This document shows positions 1 through 6,363 of a stretch of DNA of 10,743 nucleotides, piece after piece. Under the pieces are notes generated by a model, which saw only the letters and a program-made list of their open reading frames with translations, did not search any database and was not told the origin of the DNA. Within the stretch, counting starts at the first letter, position 1. Every line of letters begins with the position of its first letter. The stretch is from the NCBI GenBank assembly GCA_023251275.1, contig JAHEZC010000036.1, forward strand, positions 1 through 10,743, written 5' to 3'. The DNA is from Parafilimonas sp. GTDB taxonomy: Bacteria; Bacteroidota; Bacteroidia; Chitinophagales; Chitinophagaceae. A program made the translations under genes and the position numbers.

Positions 1-553
1 AAAAACGAATGCCGAGTTTTTGTGCTTTTGCACCGATATCATTGAACTCATCTGCTATTCGTTTGTAACCATCGAGGTTTTGCCTTTCTTCCTGTGGTAT
101 AGCTGCAAGTCCTGCATATTGCTGGCCCAGTATGTGTGCCGATTCTGCCGTTTCACCTAAACGATTGCGCAGCGTATCCAGACCCACATGCATGGCAGGA
201 GTGCTGAGGCCATTCTGGTCGAGTATTGCTTTCACTTCTTTCGCAGTATGACCAAAATAGCCGCTGCCGCTAAAACCGAGCGACGGTGTTACGGAGCTCC
301 AGAAATCTTTATCCCGTTGCGTGCTGAACGGATAAGGACTGAAAAGTTCCAACTCCTTATAACCGATTTGCGCCAGCATTTGCAGCGTGCCTTCAAAATC
401 CTGCTCAAGTAATTTTGGAATCGAAAAAAGCTGGATGCCGATCCTGTCAATTTTTGATTTTGGTGATACAGATGCCATTAATGAGGAAGTGGAGATCATG
501 CTTCCTGCGGCAGCAACTGCGGATGTTTTGAGAAATCTGCGCCTGTTGATCAT
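1..553 (-). CDS. Tat-exported sugar phosphate isomerase/epimerase-like TIM-barrel protein (3' end beyond window)
   Basis: The minus strand reads open from an ATG at 553-551 to the window edge, giving the first 184 residues; the C-terminal part is missing. The N-terminus NRRRFLK (residues 3-9), followed by an Ala-rich hydrophobic stretch to about residue 28, is a twin-arginine signal, so export to the periplasm is expected. From residue 37 the text (RIGIQLFSIPKLLEQDFEGT, then IGYKELELF at 63-71) is the typical first strand and helix of xylose-isomerase-like TIM barrels (AP_endonuc_2 / IolE family). A second strand with PAMHVG lies at 119-124. Members isomerise or epimerise sugars or act as keto-sugar dehydratases; the substrate cannot be told from this half. 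No Shine-Dalgarno site is visible. A weak -7 candidate (TACTTTTA, 584-577) lies about 24 bp upstream. Fold and Tat signal are confident; the exact reaction is unknown. Confidence 0.85.
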   Translation of the reverse strand, partial: MINRRRFLKTSAVAAAGSMISTSSLMASVSPKSKIDRIGIQLFSIPKLLEQDFEGTLQMLAQIGYKELELFSPYPFSTQRDKDFWSSVTPSLGFSGSGYFGHTAKEVKAILDQNGLSTPAMHVGLDTLRNRLGETAESAHILGQQYAGLAAIPQEERQNLDGYKRIADEFNDIGAKAQKLGIRF

Positions 554-648
554 GACAGTATGTTTAAATTATTGAGTAAAAGTAAAAAACTTCTTTACCG
601 TAAAATAAAATAAATGGATGCAGGGAACTGCTTAAATTTTCCGGAATA

Positions 649-753
649 GAACACGGATGAGACGGATTTGAAAGATTTGCACAGATAATATCTTTGATTA
701 TTCTGCCTGATTGACGCAGTCGGACAGGTGTTTAATCGGCGTCATCAGTATTC
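649..753. repeat. degenerate ~105-bp inverted-repeat element in the intergenic spacer
   Basis: The spacer 554-802 has no coding signal, but its middle is bounded by arms at 649-668 and 734-753 that are reverse complements at 15 of 20 positions (left arm starts GAACACGGATGAGACGG, right arm ends CATCAGTATTC). A smaller inner inverted repeat (AGATAAT ... ATTATTCT) lies around 694-716, so the whole could fold into an imperfect hairpin. The wording (acacggatga, acggattt, atttgcacagat, aatcggcgtcatcag) resembles interspersed intergenic repeats I associate with Bacteroidota genomes; that link is from memory. No target-site duplication or transposase is evident, so it may be a decayed non-autonomous element or a folded RNA-level repeat. 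Confidence 0.4.
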
Positions 754-802
754 CTGTTTTTCCTTTTGAAAAAGTTTCAACATAAGAATAAACAGTTGTG
801 TA

Positions 803-1468
803 TTAAGAGTGGAGCTGTTGTTGTTGCCCATTATTATCAATAAATTTTATTGACAAAGGAAAAACTCCGCAGGGAATATTGGTCGGATACCAGTTTCGAT
901 ACTCGGGTACAATAATGAATAATCCTTCATCGTCCCCGATCGCCCTGAATTGAAGCATGGGCGGTTGTTTATCAAAATAAGTAAGATGATATTTTTCCAA
1001 CATGCTGTTTACACAATCATTATATTTTGTCGCGGGATATACAATGCCTATCTCACTTATATTTCGTAATTGTTTTGAAGAGAAAGGTTCATCCGTAAGA
1101 TCATGCAGGTCAAACCGGGCAATGAACTCAACAATATTTCCTGCGGGATCAATAAAGTAAACCGATTTAGCATGCCACCCGCTGAAGTCGGCGATATAGC
1201 TTTTGTAATCGTCTATCCATAAAATTTCAACCTTGTTTTGCAGCCAGGCTAAGGCTTCATCAATTTTATTGGAAGGAATATCAAAGGCAAAATGATAAAA
1301 AGGGTTTTCACGGCTCTTGGTTTTTTCAAAAATCAAAACAGAACTTCCTATTATAACACTTATGCTTCCAGAATTGATTTCCAGTGTTTCCAGTTCCAAT
1401 AAATCTTTATAAAAAATGCGAAGAGACAAAAGATGATTGGTGAGTAATTTTATTTCTTTGATCTGCAT
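803..1468 (-). CDS. VOC/glyoxalase-fold protein, two-module, function unknown
   Basis: This 221-residue protein has two vicinal-oxygen-chelate (beta-alpha-beta-beta-beta) modules, roughly residues 1-118 and 135-212. Module 1 starts IKEIKLLTNHLLSLRIFYKDLL (3-24, the helix ending in the usual FY). It carries FYHFAFDIP (57-65, with H59 at a common metal-ligand place) and ends SVYFIDPAGNIVEFIAR (102-118, with E114 at the standard last ligand place). Module 2 starts ISEIGIVYP (137-145) but ends PLSIKFID without the usual final Glu. The family includes glyoxalases, ring-cleaving dioxygenases and antibiotic-binding resistance proteins; nothing here picks one. No signal peptide, so cytoplasmic. The gene starts 88 bp downstream of the serine hydrolase gene on the same strand and may be cotranscribed with it. 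The C-terminal end is Gln-rich (QQQQ). Confidence 0.8.
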   Translation of the reverse strand: MQIKEIKLLTNHLLSLRIFYKDLLELETLEINSGSISVIIGSSVLIFEKTKSRENPFYHFAFDIPSNKIDEALAWLQNKVEILWIDDYKSYIADFSGWHAKSVYFIDPAGNIVEFIARFDLHDLTDEPFSSKQLRNISEIGIVYPATKYNDCVNSMLEKYHLTYFDKQPPMLQFRAIGDDEGLFIIVPEYRNWYPTNIPCGVFPLSIKFIDNNGQQQQLHS

Positions 1469-1556
1469 GTACTTCGCTTTAAAATTTGATGAAAGTTATC
1501 ATAGGTACAAAATTTATTCAAAAAACATAGAGCCTTTTCTGTCATCTGTTTTTAAG

Positions 1557-2615
1557 CTAAAGAAAAAAACCATCCACCTTATCAAGAAAACGTTCATCAC
1601 TCATACCTGACCTGTTAAACATAATCACACTGCCTTTCTTTCTTCCGGGATAAATTCTCATTTCGCAATAATAACCGCCACCACCGCCTGCATGCGTGAA
1701 ATATGTATTGCCATTCAAATTTCCTTTGAACCAGGATAAGCACATGCCGGTATGCATGCCTGATGATAAAAAATTTTCAGTAAAAAGCATTTGCTTAAAT
1801 TCATTATTCAAAAAAACGCAATCTTCTTTCAGCCACTGCTGCACATATTTTACAAAACCGTTGATGCTGCCGATCAGCCCTCCATAAGAAATTCCATTCA
1901 CATAAAAAGGACGAAATGGTATCCATCCATTTTCGGGAGCATCTGTATATTTCTTTTTATCCATCATAAAGCCGAGCAGAAAATTCATTAGGCTAAATCT
2001 TCTTTGATATCCTGTTGCATGATGGGAAAAATGGGGAATGATAAAATCTATTTCTGATGAAGCAATGCCTGCTTTTTGTAAAATGGATTCGCGTATAAAT
2101 TCACTGTATTCTATTTCTGATACATCTTCAATCATCTGCCCGAGCAATACATATCCAAGATTGGAATAAGAAAATTTTTCTCCCGGGTTTGATCTCAGTT
2201 TATTGTGTCTTTTAAAAACCTCGCTGAAAAATTTGTTGCGGTCAAAGCTGTTTTGCTCTGATAAAAGATGAATCCATTTTAATGGCAATGGATTGGGCAA
2301 GCCTGCTGTGTGTGTAAGCAATTGCCTGACAGTGAAATCCTGTTCATATTCAATGGATGGAAGATATTTTTTTGCCGGTTCATCCAGATTTATTTTTTCA
2401 TGCTGCGCTAATTGAAGGATGGCTGTTGCAGTAAATGTTTTGGTAACAGAATAAGCATTGAAAGTAGTGAAGTTGTTTGCAGAAATTTTTTGTGCTATAT
2501 CTGCAAGTCCATTATTATATTGAAATATAATCCTGTCGTTGTCAAAAAATTGATAAATAACTGAAGGAGTTTTATTATTATCAATTTGCTTATCCAGAAT
2601 TTTTTCAACAGTCAT
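1557..2615 (-). CDS. beta-lactamase-family serine hydrolase (class C / esterase-like)
   Basis: A 352-residue member of the Beta-lactamase (PF00144) superfamily, which includes AmpC-type enzymes, DD-peptidases, esterases and aminohydrolases. The catalytic motifs are visible in order: SVTK at 56-59 (nucleophile S56, K59), YSN at 150-152 (general base Y150), and HAG at 308-310 in place of the KTG/HTG triad. The FTVRQLLTHTAGLP segment (94-107) is a family hallmark, as is SNPGEKFSYSNLGYVLLG (142-159). Motif HAG is followed by an unusual run of glycines (GGGGG, 310-314). There is no N-terminal signal peptide (MTVEKILDKQ), so it is probably cytoplasmic, which argues against a cell-wall or secreted beta-lactamase role and favours an esterase/amidohydrolase. 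It begins 22 bp after the SDR gene stop, so the two are probably one transcript. The substrate cannot be named. Confidence 0.92.
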   Translation of the reverse strand: MTVEKILDKQIDNNKTPSVIYQFFDNDRIIFQYNNGLADIAQKISANNFTTFNAYSVTKTFTATAILQLAQHEKINLDEPAKKYLPSIEYEQDFTVRQLLTHTAGLPNPLPLKWIHLLSEQNSFDRNKFFSEVFKRHNKLRSNPGEKFSYSNLGYVLLGQMIEDVSEIEYSEFIRESILQKAGIASSEIDFIIPHFSHHATGYQRRFSLMNFLLGFMMDKKKYTDAPENGWIPFRPFYVNGISYGGLIGSINGFVKYVQQWLKEDCVFLNNEFKQMLFTENFLSSGMHTGMCLSWFKGNLNGNTYFTHAGGGGGYYCEMRIYPGRKKGSVIMFNRSGMSDERFLDKVDGFFL

Positions 2616-2637
2616 GCTGCAAAAGTGAAGAAAAAAT

Positions 2638-3327
2638 CTAAGCGTTATTATACACTTTATACACCGGTTCTCTCAGCGGCAATCCTTTTTCACTGCATAT
2701 AAATTCCAATAGATCAGCAAGCTGCTCCGGCTTCACCCAATTATCCGGATTTGCGTCGGGCATGCTGCTCCTGTTGATAGCAGTATCAATGGTACTGGGC
2801 ACCACAACAGATGCAACTATATTGCTTCCTTTGTTTTCTTCATTGATAAACTCTGCCAGCTTAAACAATAAAGATTTAGTTAATGCGTATGCTGCCAGGC
2901 TTTTGCCCTGTACAGGATTTATTGCCGGCCTTGCGCCGATGAAAACCAAACGCCCATAGCCATTTTGCTGCATGTGCGCTATCAATGGGCGGGAAACAAA
3001 ATATGCAGTTTCAAAATTGAGAGAAAATTGTTTTTGAATATCTGCACCCGATGTTGCAGTTACATTTCCCATTGCAAAACCTCCTACCAACAGTAAAGCT
3101 CCATCTACTTTTCCGTGCTTTGCAATCACATCATTCACGAAATCTGCCGTTTCATTTTCATTCGTGAGGTTGACAGAACGGAATTCAAAATTTGAATTGC
3201 TCTCTGCAAAATCAAGATGATCTTTTTTTGCGTCAACTGCAACCACAGAATAACCTTCTTCAAGGAATTTTTTAACAGCGGCTGTTCCGAGATTTCCATT
3301 TGCACCTGTGATAATAACTGTCTTCAT
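2638..3327 (-). CDS. short-chain dehydrogenase/reductase, dihydropteridine-reductase-like
   Basis: A 229-residue Rossmann-fold SDR. The cofactor motif TGANGNLG is at 7-14, and D32 at the end of strand 2 suggests NAD(H) rather than NADP(H). The active-site YxxxK is Y147-K151. The usual catalytic Ser before it is absent: the segment reads FIGARPAI (129-136). That Gly-Ala arrangement, together with LLVGGFAMGN (79-88) and the C-terminal VPSTIDTAINRSSMPDANP (176-194), closely follows quinoid dihydropteridine reductase (QDPR), whose matching segments I recall as AGAKAAL, VAGGWAGGN and LPVTLDTPMNRKSMPEAD. QDPR regenerates tetrahydropterin for aromatic amino acid hydroxylases. Length is also near that of QDPR. 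It leads the minus-strand cluster and diverges from the TetR gene, with a promoter-like TAATTTTG at 3352-3345. SDR assignment is near certain; the pterin substrate is inferred. Confidence 0.88.
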   Translation of the reverse strand: MKTVIITGANGNLGTAAVKKFLEEGYSVVAVDAKKDHLDFAESNSNFEFRSVNLTNENETADFVNDVIAKHGKVDGALLLVGGFAMGNVTATSGADIQKQFSLNFETAYFVSRPLIAHMQQNGYGRLVFIGARPAINPVQGKSLAAYALTKSLLFKLAEFINEENKGSNIVASVVVPSTIDTAINRSSMPDANPDNWVKPEQLADLLEFICSEKGLPLREPVYKVYNNA

Positions 3328-3344
3328 ATTTTTTATTTATGCCA

Positions 3345-3352
3345 CAAAATTA
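3345..3352 (-). promoter_or_regulatory. candidate -7 promoter box for the SDR operon
   Basis: On the minus strand 3352-3345 reads TAATTTTG, an exact match to the Bacteroidota -7 element TAnnTTTG, ending 17 bp before the SDR start codon. No clear TTTG -33 box is found 17-20 bp upstream, so the promoter may need an activator or be weak. The palindrome at 3355-3363 would lie in the spacer between the two boxes. Confidence 0.45.
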
Positions 3353-3354
3353 AA

Positions 3355-3363
3355 CCTATTAGG
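3355..3363. promoter_or_regulatory. palindrome in the SDR promoter spacer (possible operator)
   Basis: CCTATTAGG is a perfect odd palindrome (CCTA-T-TAGG); allowing one mismatch per arm it extends to 15 bp (3352-3366). It lies 2 bp upstream of the SDR -7 box, where a bound repressor would block RNA polymerase. The sequence differs from the TTAACC/GGTTAA sites near tetR, so a different regulator would be expected. Confidence 0.35.
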
Positions 3364-3373
3364 CTTTTATTGC

Positions 3374-3387
3374 GTCGGCTTGCCGAC
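3374..3387. repeat. GC-rich inverted repeat GTCGGC-TT-GCCGAC in the divergent spacer
   Basis: Six-base arms match perfectly across a 2-bp centre. It stands out as a GC island in otherwise AT-rich spacer DNA between the SDR and TetR genes. The 2-nt centre is too tight for a good RNA hairpin and no T-tract follows on either strand, so a protein-binding site is more likely than a terminator. Confidence 0.4.
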
Positions 3388-3440
3388 ATTATGGAATACT
3401 TTTTAAAAACTATAAAAAAATCCTCAATGTTAAAAAAAAT

Positions 3441-3470
3441 TTTGCAGGTAAATCAAATTTTCTACTTTTG
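3441..3470 (+). promoter_or_regulatory. Bacteroidota-type promoter for tetR and probably the exporter operon
   Basis: TTTG at 3441-3444, an 18-bp spacer, then TACTTTTG at 3463-3470 gives a full match to TTTG-N17-20-TAnnTTTG. Transcription would start around 3475, inside the operator that directly follows, leaving a leader of under 20 nt before the ATG at 3492. Confidence 0.68.
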
Positions 3471-3486
3471 TTGACCATTCGGTTAA
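3471..3486. promoter_or_regulatory. predicted TetR operator 1 (TTGACC-ATTC-GGTTAA)
   Basis: A 16-bp inverted repeat with 6-bp arms (one mismatch) and a 4-bp centre starts immediately after the -7 box of the tetR promoter, so it covers the expected start point. It matches operator 2 at 4125-4140 at 13 of 16 positions with the same spacing. Autorepression by the TetR protein encoded next to it is the simplest reading. A further half-site GGTTAAA at 3494-3500 overlaps the tetR start codon. Confidence 0.65.
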
Positions 3487-3491
3487 ACTAT

Positions 3492-4109
3492 ATGGTTAAA
3501 AAAAGTATAGACCTCAGTACAGAGGAAAAGATATTGCAGGGAGCGAGGAAAGTCTTTATGACAAAGGGCATGACAGGGGCCCGCATGCAGGATATTGCTG
3601 ATGAAGCAGGCATCAATAAATCCCTGCTGCATTACTACTTCCGGGATAAGGATAAATTATTTGAAATGATTTTCCTGAAAGAAGCACAAAAGTTCTTTCC
3701 CAGGATCAACATGATATTTGAGTCGGGTATTCCGCTCTTTGAAAAAATACAAAGATTTGTTCATGAGTATATTGATGAAATGCAGCAAAACCCTTACCTG
3801 CCCTGGTTTGTACTCAATGAAATACACCGTGATCCGGAAAACTTCTTATATAAAGTCTGGGGAAAGGATAACCTGCCGAGACCGCAGAAATTTCTGGAAC
3901 AAATTGAGCAGGAAGTAAAAAAAGGAACCATCAAAAGAATCAGCCCGCTGCATTTGCTGATGAACCTGCTATCCATGACAATATTTCCATTTGTAGCCAG
4001 GCCAATGATGGAACGTAATCTTGGGCTTGACGAATTGCAATTCAGGGCTGTCATGGAGCAAAGAAAGCAGGAGATACCTAAGTTTATCATTGACTCAATT
4101 AAAAAGTAA
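3492..4109 (+). CDS. TetR-family transcriptional regulator of the exporter
   Basis: A 205-residue TetR/AcrR repressor. The DNA-binding domain spans about 9-55: EEKILQGARKVFMTKGM forms helix 1, and MQDIADEAGINKSLLHYYF (32-50) holds the helix-turn-helix with the family-typical LLHYYFRDKDKLF. The helical C-terminal half (56-205) would bind a ligand and dimerise; FPFVARPMM (165-173) lies in a late helix. The start at ATG 3492 is chosen over an in-frame TTG at 3468, because the TTG lies in the -7 box and its extra residues would overlap the operator. The gene is flanked by two matching inverted repeats and followed 33 bp later by the exporter genes, so it most likely represses itself and them until a substrate of the pump binds. 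In E. coli the analogous ybhGFSR genes are controlled by the TetR protein CecR (YbiH). The inducer is unknown. Confidence 0.95.
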   Translation: MVKKSIDLSTEEKILQGARKVFMTKGMTGARMQDIADEAGINKSLLHYYFRDKDKLFEMIFLKEAQKFFPRINMIFESGIPLFEKIQRFVHEYIDEMQQNPYLPWFVLNEIHRDPENFLYKVWGKDNLPRPQKFLEQIEQEVKKGTIKRISPLHLLMNLLSMTIFPFVARPMMERNLGLDELQFRAVMEQRKQEIPKFIIDSIKK

Positions 4110-4114
4110 TTTTT
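4083..4114 (+). promoter_or_regulatory. weak internal promoter candidate before the TolC-like gene
   Basis: TTTA at 4083-4086, a 20-bp spacer and TAATTTTT at 4107-4114 (the latter starting in the tetR stop codon) match TTTG-N-TAnnTTTG with one mismatch in each box. A start around 4119-4121 would lie just before operator 2, mirroring the arrangement at tetR. In such AT-rich DNA this could be chance; read-through from the tetR promoter is the alternative. Confidence 0.28.
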
Positions 4115-4124
4115 TATTTAAAAA

Positions 4125-4140
4125 TTAACCAGGCGGTTAA
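4125..4140. promoter_or_regulatory. predicted TetR operator 2 (TTAACC-AGGC-GGTTAA)
   Basis: A perfect 6-bp inverted repeat around a 4-bp centre sits in the 33-bp gap between tetR and the TolC-like gene, ending 2 bp before the first ATG of the latter. It shares arm sequence and spacing with operator 1. Bound repressor here would stop initiation from a nearby promoter or block read-through into the pump genes. Confidence 0.7.
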
Positions 4141-4142
4141 AA

Positions 4143-5408
4143 ATGATTTGTATGAAAAAATGGTTATTTATTTTCCTGATAACGGGCACCAAAGTTTTTG
4201 GCCAGTCATTTACTTTAGAAAAGATAAATGAATTGGCAAAACAGAATTTCCCGCTCATAAAGCAGCAGGACCTCGTGAATCAAACCAGGGACATCTCTGT
4301 TGAAAACCTGCAGAAAAATTTTCTTCCTCAATTTAAGTTAAGCGGACAAGCCACTTACCAGTCTGCCGTTACAGAACTGAAAATCCCCATACAGGGTGTA
4401 CATATTGAGACGTTGAATAAAGATCAGTACAAGGTGCTTGCCGATGTGAACCAGTTGATTTATGACGGAGGTGTGATAAAACAACAGAAAGAAATACAGC
4501 AACTGAATGCAGATGTTCAGCAGCAACAGATAGAAGTCGAATTTCACCAGTTAAGAGACCGTATTAACCAGCTTTATTTAAGTGTACTTTACCTCGATGA
4601 ACAATTAAAACAATCCGGTTTGGTAAAAGAAAACATTCAAACCGGGATTAAGTCAATAGAAGCGCAGGTGAATAATGGTGTGGCATTTAAATCGAATCTG
4701 AATCTGCTGAAAGCACAATTGCTGCAGACCGATCAGCGGACAACAGAACTCCTGGCCACCCGCAAAGGTCTGCTCGAAACGATTGGCTTATTCATCAATC
4801 AGCCTGTAAATGAACGGGCAGTTTTTGAAAAACCAATACCCGGTAATACCATTGATACACTTACTATCCAAAGGCCAGAACTGCAGTTGTATTCAGCACA
4901 GCAAAAATTATACAGCGAGCAGAACAAGCTGATTGATGCAAAAAATTCTCCCAAAGCGAGTTTATTTTTTCAGGGCGGTTATGGCAGGCCCGGCCTGAAT
5001 TTTCTTGAAAACAAATTTGACTTCTTCTATACGACCGGCATCCTTTTTAACTGGTCATTGGGCGGATTATATACCTCAAAAAAAGAAAAAGCACAGGTGC
5101 AGATTAACAACAGGATGGTAGATGTGCAAAAAGATCTGTTCCTCCTTAATACAAATGCCCAATTAAAACAACAGGGATCAGAAATTGACAAAATGCAGCA
5201 GCTTGTTTCGCAGGATGATGCTATCATTGACCTTCGGAACAAAGTAACCGAAGCTGCGAAAGCACAACTTGAAAATGGCGTCATTACGGCCAATGACTAC
5301 CTGCAGCAGGTAAATGCTGAAGACCAGGCAAGACAGACGAAGATCACACACGAATTGCAATTACTGCAGGCAAAAATTAATTATCAAACAATATCAGGCA
5401 ACAAATAG
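4143..5408 (+). CDS. TolC-like outer membrane efflux protein
   Basis: A 421-residue outer membrane factor (OEP, PF02321 type), the exit duct of the tripartite pump. A signal peptide covers MKKWLFIFLITGTKVFGQ (residues 4-21) and is followed by SFTLEKINELAKQNFPLI, the usual start of the first repeat. Two repeats are visible: long Gln-rich coiled-coil helices (about 108-215 and 313-420) alternate with beta segments (KLSGQATYQSA near 65-75; ASLFFQGGYGRPGLN 272-286, and GILFNWSLGGLY 299-310). That pattern builds a trimeric barrel plus periplasmic alpha tunnel. ATG 4152 (MKKWLF) is an equally likely start and gives a more typical signal peptide; 4143 lies only 2 bp past operator 2. The protein is near the short end for the family, as is common in Bacteroidota. 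The adaptor gene follows after 9 bp, so the channel is dedicated to this pump. Confidence 0.93.
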   Translation: MICMKKWLFIFLITGTKVFGQSFTLEKINELAKQNFPLIKQQDLVNQTRDISVENLQKNFLPQFKLSGQATYQSAVTELKIPIQGVHIETLNKDQYKVLADVNQLIYDGGVIKQQKEIQQLNADVQQQQIEVEFHQLRDRINQLYLSVLYLDEQLKQSGLVKENIQTGIKSIEAQVNNGVAFKSNLNLLKAQLLQTDQRTTELLATRKGLLETIGLFINQPVNERAVFEKPIPGNTIDTLTIQRPELQLYSAQQKLYSEQNKLIDAKNSPKASLFFQGGYGRPGLNFLENKFDFFYTTGILFNWSLGGLYTSKKEKAQVQINNRMVDVQKDLFLLNTNAQLKQQGSEIDKMQQLVSQDDAIIDLRNKVTEAAKAQLENGVITANDYLQQVNAEDQARQTKITHELQLLQAKINYQTISGNK

Positions 5409-5417
5409 AAAAGCATT

Positions 5418-6359
5418 ATGAAGACGAATCATTCTATCATCACTACGGCAGTTTTATTTTTATTCACTGCCTGTCACCAAAGCGAAAATAAATTTGATGC
5501 ATCAGGAACCTTTGAAGCGGATGAGGTAATCGTGTCATCAGAAATTTCAGGCAAGCTTCTTTCCTTTAATGTAAGTGAAGGAGCAGCACTTGCAAAAGAC
5601 AGTGTAATTGGCTTCATTGATGCCACTAATCTTTCCTTACAGAAAGAACAGGTAGAGGCAAGCATCAATGCATTGAGTGAGAAAACGGCTGATGTAACGC
5701 CACAGGTTGAGCTATTGGAAAATCAATTATCAGTTCAGCAATCACAGTTGGATAATTTGAAACATGAAAAGGCAAGGATTGAAAATCTTTTAAAAGCTGA
5801 TGCTGCCACCGGTAAACAACTCGATGATATTAATTCGCAGGTTGATATGTCGGAAAAGCAAATGGCTGTAACCCGCCAGCAGATTGCGGTACAGCGTAAT
5901 AACATATCCACGCAAAACAGGAGCATTTTAAGCGAAGCGGAACCATTGGAAAAAAGAGTCGCTCAATTACAGGACCAGGTGCAACGTTCCAATATTATGA
6001 ATCCAATTTCCGGAACGGTGCTTACAAAGTATGCACAGGCAGGGGAAATAACTGCTGCAGGAAAGGCTTTGTATAAGATTGCTGATCTGTCTTCCTTAAA
6101 TCTTCGTGCTTATATTACCGGCACACAGTTGTCGCAGGTGAAATTAAATCAGGTGGTAAAAGTGATGATTGATGATGGCGCAGATAAATACAAAGAATAC
6201 CCCGGAGTAATAACATGGATTTCAGATAAAGCGGAATTTACTCCCAAAACAATTCAAACAAAAGAAGAAAGAGCCAATCTGGTGTATGCTTTAAAAATAA
6301 ATGTAAAGAATGATGGCTTTCTTAAAATAGGAATGTTTGGTGAAGTGTTGTTAAAATAA
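5418..6359 (+). CDS. HlyD/YbhG-like membrane fusion lipoprotein (periplasmic adaptor)
   Basis: A 313-residue adaptor linking the inner membrane ABC transporter to the TolC-like duct. The N-terminus has a hydrophobic stretch ending FTAC with C19 as the lipidation site, so it is a lipoprotein rather than a single-pass membrane protein. Then come a first lipoyl half (about 33-68, VSSEISGKLLSFNVSEG), a long coiled-coil hairpin (about 72-190, rich in Gln, Glu, Leu), the second lipoyl half beginning NIMNPISGTVLTKYAQAGE (192-210), and a beta-barrel domain (226-312). The segment AEFTPKTIQTKEERANLVY (272-290) is characteristic of adaptors paired with YbhF/DrrA-type ABC-2 exporters such as E. coli YbhG. 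It lies 9 bp after the channel gene and 4 bp before the first ATPase gene, so stoichiometric co-expression is expected. Confidence 0.93.
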   Translation: MKTNHSIITTAVLFLFTACHQSENKFDASGTFEADEVIVSSEISGKLLSFNVSEGAALAKDSVIGFIDATNLSLQKEQVEASINALSEKTADVTPQVELLENQLSVQQSQLDNLKHEKARIENLLKADAATGKQLDDINSQVDMSEKQMAVTRQQIAVQRNNISTQNRSILSEAEPLEKRVAQLQDQVQRSNIMNPISGTVLTKYAQAGEITAAGKALYKIADLSSLNLRAYITGTQLSQVKLNQVVKVMIDDGADKYKEYPGVITWISDKAEFTPKTIQTKEERANLVYALKINVKNDGFLKIGMFGEVLLK

Positions 6360-6363
6360 AGAC

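Noticed and set aside
188..575. Two short plus-strand open frames (188-412 and 387-575)
   Set aside because: Both are antisense to the Tat-signal isomerase-like gene, which has a convincing protein sequence on the minus strand.
766..780. TTGAAA-AAG-TTTCAA hairpin as a terminator after the VOC gene
   Set aside because: The stem is short and nearly all A-T, and no T-tract follows on either strand.
3468..3491. In-frame TTG at 3468 as an upstream start for the TetR gene
   Set aside because: It lies within the -7 box and upstream of the expected transcription start, so the extra residues could not be translated from that promoter; ATG 3492 fits the family length.
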